Part shown: in pieces, positions 61,301 through 64,000 of the stretch
How positions within the stretch are numbered: position 1 is the first letter of the stretch
Layout of the letters: each line of letters starts with the position of its first letter
Assembly: GCA_030248225.1 (NCBI GenBank)
Contig: JASANE010017706.1
Coordinates: 1-64,000 of the forward strand
Length of the DNA stretch: 64,000 nt
Reading direction: 5' to 3'
Origin: Trileptium ribeirensis
Taxonomy: Eukaryota; Nematoda; Enoplea; Enoplida; Thoracostomopsidae
Notes under the pieces: generated by a model
The model's input: only the letters and a program-made list of their open reading frames with translations
What the model was told of the DNA's origin: nothing
Databases searched by the model: none
Program-made: the position numbers and the translations under genes

Positions 61301-63382
61301 CAAGGCGAAACCTAACATTTGTCTGCGAGATCCCAGCCGAGCCGGGAATGATTTAGGAAGAGCAGAGCCGAGCCAGAGCTTGAAAATCTGGCTATTCTCA
61401 CGTCCACATTTTGCATTCGTTTCATATGCTAATGCTAATAATTGCTTGCAATAAGCATACAAACGACTTGAAAAACAAACGCAACGACCTTCAACGTTTC
61501 TTTTACGAATTTGGAGATTATATATAAGTTGCTTTGAAAATCGCTTTATCGCTAGGTTATTACTGTGACCGGGTCACCGCGTCATCGTGTCATCGGGTTA
61601 CTACCGCTACCGGGTCACCAGGTCATCGGGTTACAAAATGGTGACCAGGTTCCATGTTTGTTAATTGGAATAACATATTCACGCATGAGTTTAATTGAAT
61701 CAATATCCTCTTGGTTAGGATTAAGAATAATCAAGACATATACTTTAGACTTCACCAAACATTTAAGGCCGAGGCTTAACTTTTAATGCCAGAGTTAACT
61801 GTGTTTCACACAGTATTTGACAGGCACAAACCAGACACGAAATCGAACTCCGATTGATGAATCAATAGAGGTACGCGAGCAACTGAGCCATACAGCAGTT
61901 GCTGCCTGGTTGCTTAAGGCATCTCGGAAATCGAACAATAAAGCACGTCTAAAGTCATGCCATACATTGAGTTATCCGAAACAGAGGTTTGATCGAGGCT
62001 TGGTTCTAGGATCAGCTTTTTATTGAGATCATTATCCTTACTGTAAAGAATATTATGGTCGTTGTACTATTTTAGGCTTAAGCTTAGTGTTGTATACGAA
62101 TGAGCAATATTATGCATCGTCGTACGACACGGCTGGTTTTCAGCTAGCAATCCATACGCCCGGCACAACACCGTTTCCGCACTTCAACGGCTATGGCGTT
62201 GTTCCCGGATTTTCCAATCATTTCGAACTACGATATGTAAGTAAACTCGATTCGTCGTTAAGACTGTTGGCTTTTGTAGTATTTATAGATACACTAAATT
62301 TTTTACTAAGTTTTGTCTGTCAAAATTCCATTAGCAAAGTTAAATATAATTGATTATAGCAGACGTTGCTGTTAAAATGTGTCCACAATAAAAAATTTTA
62401 TAGAAGAGCATAACACTCGGTGATACTCATTCAATGATGTCCTTTTTCGGCGCACCCCGTATGGGTATCAAGCGAGTAGTACACCATTCTCATAGGGCTT
62501 TCGACCTGTGTGAGATTCTTAGAAGGAGTTTAATTTCTTTCCATAACTCTCAATAAGGCGCTTTGAGAAGAGTATCGACTATACACACTCCAGGAAACCC
62601 AATGGAGTGTCGATACCTTGTCATAGTGCATTAGTAGAACAGTCGAGCCCTACAAGGAACCTTGTTGGAACACTCGACACCACAATAGGATGGGTACGCC
62701 GATAAATGACAGGATCATAGGACCAGGTAAACAACGTAGGTATGCGTATGACCGAGGGTTATACACGTCTACATAATTTTAATAACGGAGTATTGCTGTT
62801 ACTCAATGATAGCAGCATATGAATAACAAGTGCTGTGCATTAGAAACAAAACGTATCTACTATGAATACCGCTAAATGCTCACCATAGCATATAATATAA
62901 TGTTTCTATTGCAAATAATATTCAATGAAAACGAGTCGCAATGCACGATTGTAGTAGTTTCGACGTCGAAATCATTGCGGTAATAGAAAACGAAACCAAC
63001 ATGCTCCGCTAGAACAGCTTAGTTATCTAGATATTGCGTTGATACGGCCCAAACTTTACGAGCCAATTAAATGTTAATCGGATAATATCTATCTAAATGA
63101 ACCATCCTTTCAATGGAGCTACCGATTATCGCAAAAAAATTGTTACACATAATATAATGTAATTGTTAATATTCAAAATTTTAGGCTGTTGTCAAAACAT
63201 TAACTGAACCGTACGGAAAATGTATTGCTAGCAAAATGAATGTGGATCCGTATTACTACAACGATAGCTACACGATCCAAGCATGTAGGATTCTTCTTCA
63301 ATCTCTTTATCCAGTCTGCTATTTTGTTGAAGCACATAGTGCATACTTTGGAAACATGGGCGATGTTTGGGGTCACAAAGTC
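22189..63382 (+). CDS. DEG/ENaC-family channel with an inserted C-type lectin, mucin stalk and EGF cassette (14 exons, 3' end missing)
   Basis: Exons, phase-matched: 22189-22368, 31205-31303, 33779-34004, 35170-35332, 39706-39813, 45160-45305, 47390-47794, 50872-50985, 53198-53286, 54246-54317, 55516-55712, 59423-59517, 62076-62236 and 63185 to about 63382. The joined protein has about 751 residues up to the stop in the last recognised exon. Order: short cytoplasmic N-terminus with the HG gating motif (11-12); TM1 (about 27-45); first extracellular strand [15 protein letters not shown] (66-80); a Gln-rich linker with RSKR and RTKR; C-type lectin domain (170-308); Thr-rich stalk (309-443); EGF (447-478); partial cbEGF (481-510); then the channel body with [12 protein letters not shown] (587-598), YYGRCFTFN (607-615), AGFQLAIH (651-658) and EPYGKC (693-698). 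Family knowledge: trimeric Na+ channels with two TM segments and a large extracellular domain, gated by protons, peptides or force. The lectin/mucin/EGF insert suggests matrix or glycan tethering; this is inference. TM2 was not found in the window. Confidence 0.85.
23925..26155. repeat. Minisatellite, about 26 units of 70-90 bp
   Basis: Degenerate tandem units with cores TTGAAATTGCGCAAAATTG, GGTCACAATTCTGGCATCGC and GCAGTTACCACCATGATGG. Many units are shortened by internal deletions (loss of ACAG or of the TTTGAAATTGCG part). Multi-unit blocks are themselves duplicated, for example the unit with TGAGCAAAATTGCC at 24301 recurs at 24641 (offset 340), and one with TTGACGATCACAATTC near 25404 recurs near 25959 (offset 555). 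Not coding in any frame over its length. Confidence 0.95.
26520..28075 (+). repeat. Interspersed noncoding repeat with internal tandem expansion
   Basis: Begins near TTCCGTCTGTGTGTATGTG and CCGATTTTCATGATATTGG and ends near CACTATGTTCTCCAATCTCG. Two almost identical 372-bp units (about 26742-27113 and 27114-27485) are followed by one or two diverged units, each with CGACCCAAAATT. A second copy of the element lies at about 2860-3560 on the opposite strand, with a single inner unit and the same two ends. Frames of about 99 codons on the minus strand recur with the unit and have no sign of being genes. Confidence 0.85.
28098..28265. repeat. Palindromic minisatellite (about 29-bp period)
   Basis: About six units of CACTGGTTACATACGACATG + TCGTATGTAA. 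The part ACATACGACATGTCGTATGT is a perfect 20-bp palindrome in the best-preserved units; others carry single changes (GTAC for ATAC, CTTG for CATG). Confidence 0.93.
28430..29280. other. GC-richer island in intron 1, unidentified
   Basis: Clearly richer in G+C than the flanking intron, with frames of 70-97 codons on both strands. No family recognised. It may be an old foreign or transposon fragment; nothing shows that it is expressed. Confidence 0.4.
31205..31303 (+). CDS. Exon 2: first extracellular strand of the channel ([15 protein letters not shown])
   Basis: 33 residues (61-93). The acceptor TTTCAG precedes 31205 and the donor GTAAGA follows 31303; phase 0 on both sides. The block [13 protein letters not shown] is one of the most diagnostic segments of the DEG/ENaC family, lying just after TM1 at the start of the palm domain. 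It contains the first conserved extracellular Cys (residue 74). An NTT glycosylation sequon follows. Confidence 0.92.
31700..31800. repeat. AT microsatellite
   Basis: Interrupted (TA)n with two larger internal repeats of ATAACTTATATATTATA type. Confidence 0.9.
32165..32540. repeat. Degenerate tandem repeat with GATCGCGAAC core
   Basis: Roughly ten related units of 30-40 bp, each with a variant of (C)GATCGCGAACTTATGRTC (for example GATCGCAAACTTGAGCTCC, GATCGCGAACTGCAGGTCC, GATTGCAACCTTGTGGTC, ATTGCGAACTTATGATT). Heavily diverged. Confidence 0.65.
33779..34004 (+). CDS. Exon 3: Gln-rich linker with two furin-type sites
   Basis: Encodes residues 94-168 plus the first base of codon 169. The acceptor is AATTTTAG and the donor GTACGT. 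It enters in phase 0 and leaves in phase 1, so this is where the reading phase switches to that of the inserted domains. Residues 108-118 are Gln/Arg-rich and include RSKR (114-117); the exon ends with ARTKRQ (RTKR 164-167). Both fit the minimal furin motif R-X-K/R-R. The segment [20 protein letters not shown] faintly resembles the stretch that precedes the C-x-F-x-G-x-x-C block in other DEG/ENaC channels. No known domain is recognised otherwise. Confidence 0.72.
34363..34509 (+). pseudogene. Lectin exon copy 1 without splice donor
   Basis: Same coding sequence as exon 4, with an intact acceptor, but it runs into the next repeat unit instead of the donor. If spliced in, the reading frame stays open through the intronic part and stops at TAA 34599-34601, giving a channel fragment ending after half a lectin domain. 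Confidence 0.75.
34632..34778 (+). pseudogene. Lectin exon copy 2 without splice donor
   Basis: As copy 1: acceptor present (AG 34630-34631), no donor, and an in-frame stop about 90 bp into the following unit. Confidence 0.75.
34901..35047 (+). pseudogene. Lectin exon copy 3 without splice donor
   Basis: As copies 1 and 2. It carries the only coding difference among the four copies, Ala to Val before the Cys of VACSDE (GCA to GTA near 34984). Confidence 0.75.
35170..35332 (+). CDS. Exon 4: N-terminal third of the C-type lectin domain (the copy that keeps a donor)
   Basis: Begins AG|GT and completes Ser169, then [16 protein letters not shown], the canonical start of a long-form C-type lectin domain (CPxGW..xxCYK). 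[20 protein letters not shown] and YDQFTGF follow, matching the alpha-1/alpha-2 region. The exon ends at the GTTAGT donor (35333) in phase 2 and joins exon 5 exactly. This is the fourth and last of four near-identical 269-bp tandem units; only here do the last 16 exon bases and the donor exist. Confidence 0.85.
35872..36677. mobile_element. Nonautonomous hAT-type MITE with 8-bp target duplication
   Basis: Ends CAGGGTTTTTTT and AAAAAAACCCCTG are inverted repeats of CAGGG(G)TTTTTTT, the terminal form typical of hAT elements. The 8-bp sequence GTCTATAT directly flanks both ends (35864-35871 and 36678-36685), the target-site length of hAT. Subterminal zones are packed with TGCGCAAAT/ATTTGCGCA motifs, and the block GCGCAAATTTCAG..GAACTGCGCTAAA appears near both ends in direct orientation. 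There is no transposase frame in the 806 bp. Confidence 0.93.
36700..36970 (+). repeat. Diverged 0.25-kb repeat, copy 1
   Basis: Shares ordered short blocks with about 39010-39260 (AGTATTCTGTGTTGAGATG versus GGATTCTGTATTGAAATG; TTGACTTTTCGCACTGTGAA versus TCGACTTCTTGCGTTGTGAA; AAGCGCATTAAT versus AAGCGTGTTGTTGAAT). Confidence 0.5.
39010..39260 (+). repeat. Diverged 0.25-kb repeat, copy 2
   Basis: Partner of the copy at about 36700-36970; same orientation, many substitutions. Confidence 0.5.
39537..39644 (+). pseudogene. Decayed duplicate of lectin exon 5
   Basis: This 108-bp stretch matches exon 5 at most positions and is preceded by the same AAATTTAG acceptor. It is dead: the W codon of SGWN has become TGA, there are two offsetting single-base indels, and the donor GT has become AT (39645). 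Its flanks are also duplicated, giving tandem units of about 169 bp (roughly 39515-39683 and 39684-39852). Confidence 0.8.
39706..39813 (+). CDS. Exon 5: middle of the C-type lectin domain
   Basis: One base completes Leu223, then 35 codons and two bases of Ser259. The translated block [20 protein letters not shown] plus SDGVTCSIS aligns with the lectin consensus WIGL..D...EGTWxWSDG. The acceptor is AAATTTAG and the donor GTAAGT (39814). Phase 2 in and phase 2 out match exons 4 and 6. WIGL is replaced by FFLG and the usual Trp by Phe/His, as in divergent C-type lectin-like domains. NIS is an N-glycosylation sequon. Confidence 0.82.
39942..40445 (-). pseudogene. Probable mobile-element protein remnant, family not assigned
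   Basis: An uninterrupted 167-codon frame, long for this AT-rich intron, antisense to the channel gene. The part [20 protein letters not shown] followed by [14 protein letters not shown] is acidic then basic and looks like a linker region seen in some retroelement ORF1/gag-like proteins; this is a resemblance from memory, not a search. No Zn knuckle, protease or polymerase motif follows, so it is probably a fragment. Confidence 0.4.
43521..43600 (-). repeat. tRNA-derived SINE-like fragment
   Basis: On the minus strand AGATAACTCAGTGGTTTATG resembles a tRNA A box and GTGTTCGATTTCGGG a B box, about 45 bp apart. A related copy lies at about 50211-50294 on the same strand (AGATAACTTCTAGTGGTTTG ... 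GATTCGATCC). Confidence 0.55.
45160..45305 (+). CDS. Exon 6: C-terminal part of the C-type lectin domain (QPNN loop)
   Basis: Acceptor ATTTCAG and donor GTTAGT; phase 2 in, phase 1 out. [17 protein letters not shown] is the long-loop motif W.PG(E/Q)PNN. WYD stands where the canonical WND calcium ligand motif would be, and VCQL...NRFCE ends the domain with the two expected Cys; the final Glu is completed by exon 7. QPN is between the EPN (mannose-type) and QPD (galactose-type) triplets, so sugar preference cannot be called. Calcium binding is plausible but not assured because WND is changed. Confidence 0.85.
45306..47389 (+). other. Intron 6, nothing recognised
   Basis: 2.1 kb of AT-rich sequence. 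A stretch near 46380-46570 has several imperfect copies of AACTTTCAAGT and AGAACTTT; no exon or element recognised. Confidence 0.6.
47390..47794 (+). CDS. Exon 7: threonine-rich mucin-like stalk
   Basis: A single 405-bp exon, phase 1 on both sides (acceptor GTTATAG, donor GTGTGC), encoding about 135 residues dominated by Thr with Ser, Pro, Glu, Ala and Lys (for example [20 protein letters not shown]). There is no Cys. Such runs are typical O-glycosylated spacers. ACG/ACA codons form an imperfect microsatellite-like repeat, and [12 protein letters not shown] units are repeated, so length is likely to vary between alleles. The exon links the lectin domain to the EGF domains. A long Val-rich frame on the opposite strand is its complement, not a gene. 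Confidence 0.8.
47795..50871 (+). other. Intron 7
   Basis: 3.1 kb. Contains a tRNA-like fragment (about 50211-50294, minus strand) and a 44-bp AT-rich direct duplication near 50644-50735 (TTTTCATATATATTCATTAT-type units). No exon seen. Confidence 0.6.
50211..50294 (-). repeat. tRNA-derived SINE-like fragment
   Basis: Minus strand: A-box-like TAACTTCTAGTGGTTTGTG and B-box-like GATTCGATCC; same family as the piece at about 43521-43600. Confidence 0.55.
50872..50985 (+). CDS. Exon 8: EGF-like domain 1
   Basis: A symmetric phase 1-1 exon of 114 bp (acceptor TTTTTAAG, donor GTTGAT). [17 protein letters not shown], then [15 protein letters not shown], has all six Cys with classic EGF spacing (C..PC..G.C......Y.C.C..G+...C). 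No calcium-binding D-x-D/N-E signature precedes the first Cys. The last base joins exon 9 to give CSTDIDEC, the usual linkage between tandem EGF modules. Confidence 0.88.
50986..53197 (+). other. Intron 8
   Basis: 2.2 kb holding MITE copy 2 (about 52079-52584). No exon recognised in the rest. Confidence 0.6.
52079..52584 (+). mobile_element. 0.5-kb MITE, copy 2
   Basis: Highly similar to copy 1 along its whole length: TTCACATTATAATGTCCCCA at the left, GGGACATTATAACGTGAACG at the right, and the same internal TACGCGTATTACC and TAGATACAAATATCG blocks. It sits in intron 8 of the channel gene. Confidence 0.9.
53198..53286 (+). CDS. Exon 9: partial calcium-binding-type EGF domain
   Basis: Acceptor [23 protein letters not shown], then WQFVDGYSC, is the first two thirds of a cbEGF: DIDEC calcium motif, aromatic G-Y before Cys 4. 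Cys 5 and Cys 6 are absent. Two donors are possible: GTAAAG at 53279 (phase 1) or GTATGT at 53287 (phase 0). Only the second fits exon 10 in frame, so it was chosen. No exon with the missing C.C..G...C was seen before exon 10. Either the domain is truncated or a small exon was missed. Confidence 0.68.
54246..54317 (+). CDS. Exon 10: channel extracellular linker after the insert
   Basis: 24 residues (511-534; [20 protein letters not shown] and IPAN), phase 0 both sides, acceptor TTTCAG and donor GTAAGA. A second GTAATG donor lies 19 bp downstream but would put a stop in the next exon. No Cys and no recognised motif; it is placed by phase and position. It marks the return to phase-0 channel exons. 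Confidence 0.6.
54318..55515 (+). other. Intron 10, nothing recognised
   Basis: 1.2 kb, AT-rich. Intron 9 (53287-54245), just upstream, was also read for the missing EGF part without success. Confidence 0.6.
55516..55712 (+). CDS. Exon 11: channel extracellular domain with the [12 protein letters not shown] block
   Basis: Residues 535-599 plus two bases of Trp600. Acceptor ATTACAG, donor [23 protein letters not shown] matches the DEG/ENaC family block (D/E-M/F-I-L-x-C-x-F/Y-x-G-x-x-C). Upstream [20 protein letters not shown] corresponds to the helical segment that usually precedes it. The frame was fixed by this motif and by phase agreement on both sides. Confidence 0.88.
55713..59422 (+). 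other. Intron 11
   Basis: 3.7 kb. A tRNA-Leu-like SINE fragment lies at about 56418-56520; nothing else recognised. Confidence 0.6.
56418..56520 (+). repeat. tRNA-derived SINE-like fragment (Leu/Ser-like A box)
   Basis: TCGCCGAGTGATTTAAACGA resembles the A box of a class II tRNA (GCCGAGTGG(T)TTAAGGC) and GGTTGTTCGATCCCATTGGG its B box. The spacing and mismatches argue for a tRNA-derived SINE rather than a functional tRNA. Confidence 0.6.
59423..59517 (+). CDS. Exon 12: channel core with YYGRCFTFN
   Basis: Completes Trp600 and encodes 31 codons: [17 protein letters not shown], then [14 protein letters not shown]. The motif [FY]G.C[FY]TFN is diagnostic for the family. Acceptor TTTTTAG and donor GTAAAT; the two alternative AGs just upstream would both create a stop. 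It leaves in phase 1. Confidence 0.88.
59518..62075 (+). other. Intron 12
   Basis: 2.6 kb. Contains short GCCGAGCCG-rich patches near 60990-61090 and 61320-61380, a GTCACCGGGTCATCGGGTTA-like patch near 61566-61650, and a tRNA-like fragment at about 61826-61911. No exon recognised; a frame at 60973-61158 has no support. Confidence 0.55.
61826..61911 (-). repeat. tRNA-like SINE fragment
   Basis: Minus strand: A-box-like TGGCTCAGTTGCTCGCGTAC and B-box-like GGAGTTCGATTTCGTG. Confidence 0.45.
62076..62236 (+). CDS. Exon 13: palm-domain block with AGFQLAIH and VVPG
   Basis: Acceptor ATTTTAG; completes Gly632. [20 protein letters not shown], then [20 protein letters not shown] and VVPG, matches the conserved DEG/ENaC run GL.L.L......Y......AGF.V.IH....P.P...G..V.PG. 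Donor GTAAGT, phase 0. With exons 2, 11 and 12 this makes the family assignment secure. Confidence 0.92.
62440..62720. repeat. Possible small MITE with weak inverted ends
   Basis: GTCCTTTTTCGGCGCACCCC near the left and the complement CTGTCATTTATCGGCGTACC near the right are similar. Inside, GTATCGACTATACACACTCC and GGAGTGTCGATAC can pair as a hairpin. No target duplication was identified. Confidence 0.4.
63185..63382 (+). CDS. Exon 14: thumb-domain block with EPYGKC (3' boundary uncertain)
   Basis: Acceptor AATTTTAG, phase 0. [13 protein letters not shown], then SYTIQACR, fits the family pattern PYG.C......Y....Y....C. After ACR the frame continues as [16 protein letters not shown] and stops at TAA 63383-63385. 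The expected C.C pairs of the thumb are absent, so the real exon may end at a donor before the stop (weak candidates GTCTGC near 63320 and GTTTGG near 63364). If the stop were real the protein would lack TM2 and the pore. Confidence 0.72.
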
Positions 63383-63385
63383 TAA

Positions 63386-64000
63386 AATCGTTTCCCGCTT
63401 GAACCAGATGAATCACTAGGGTCAGGAAAGTAGCTTCTACGGGGAGGCCACTTCAAACCGTACACAATAATATGCTCAAGCCTAACCACTGGTTAATATG
63501 CGTTAAATATATGTAAAACATGATTGAACTTTAAACCAAGTTTGTTTATTTATTGTTAAATCAGCGGTAACAGCGGCAAAATTTAACCTAATTATGACGA
63601 CAAAACCTATTTTGCTTCCTTATTTCGCTGCTAAATTCATTGTTGTTGTTATTGAAGTTCATTCGATACATAAGTTATGTTGTATCTTCAGAATCAAACC
63701 CAACGAAGAAAACAAAAGTTTACTTAACGAAACATGAATGGCAACTAGAACATGAATAACCACGACTTAAATAGGCATGGACACCGCCTACGCAGGCTGA
63801 TGCAATATTGCATCAGCCTGATGTAATTGTTGCATCAGGAATATCAAGACGTGTCCATAGCGTCATTCTTCAAATCATCATAACGTGGTCATGCTTCAAT
63901 CACGTGAATCGGCGACCACGACAAGTTACAAATGCATTATGCATAACTGAGCCACATAAAAATCCATAAATTGACATGTCTTAATTCATAATAAGATTTA
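63386..64000. other. Right end of window, no exon recognised; contains a strong palindrome
   Basis: No TM2 or pore exon is visible. A perfect 28-bp palindrome occupies 63793-63820, with outer ATGGACAC / GTGTCCAT arms flanking it at about 63777 and 63851. Confidence 0.7.
63793..63820. repeat. Perfect 28-bp palindrome
   Basis: Each half is CAGGCTGATGCAAT and its complement. A further partial arm (TTGCATCAGG) follows at once, and ATGGACAC upstream pairs with GTGTCCAT downstream, making a nested inverted repeat of about 80 bp. Confidence 0.95.

Overview
This is an AT-rich window from an animal genome. It has long introns, consensus GT..AG splice sites, and fossils of metazoan-type transposons (piggyBac, RTE-like LINE, Ty3/gypsy, hAT and other MITEs, tRNA-derived SINEs). 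The species cannot be read from the sequence; a non-vertebrate metazoan such as a tunicate would fit, but this is only an impression.

Layout. About 1-22,180 is gene-poor and repeat-rich. It holds a 727-bp tandem repeat, a noncoding repeat whose sister lies near 27 kb in the opposite orientation, an element rich in GTGACCCA motifs, two copies of a 0.5-kb MITE, a decayed piggyBac transposase, two LINE fragments in opposite orientations and a decayed Ty3/gypsy integrase. From 22,189 to the right edge the + strand carries one large split gene. I could join fourteen exons, all with matching splice phases. The introns (0.8-8.8 kb) hold a 2.2-kb minisatellite, a palindromic minisatellite, an hAT MITE with a perfect 8-bp target duplication, SINE-like pieces, a third MITE copy and duplicated exons.

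The gene is the main discovery. Its first two exons and its last four or five encode an amiloride-sensitive (DEG/ENaC/ASIC-family) sodium channel: the cytoplasmic HG motif, TM1, the [15 protein letters not shown] block, the [12 protein letters not shown] block, [17 protein letters not shown] and EPYGKC. In the middle of the extracellular region lies a cassette with a complete C-type lectin domain (three exons), a threonine-rich mucin-like stalk (one exon), a normal EGF domain (one exon) and a partial calcium-binding-type EGF (one exon). It is entered through phase-1 introns, while the exons of the channel core next to it mostly use phase 0, so the cassette looks like an exon-shuffling insertion. 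Two furin-type sites (RSKR and RTKR) lie just before the lectin domain. The first lectin exon is tandemly quadrupled in 269-bp units, with only the last copy keeping a splice donor. The second lectin exon has a dead duplicate 169 bp upstream. The second transmembrane segment and pore are not recognisable in the window and presumably lie beyond 64,000.

All gene models are by eye from splice signals, phase matching and family motifs; there is no transcript evidence.
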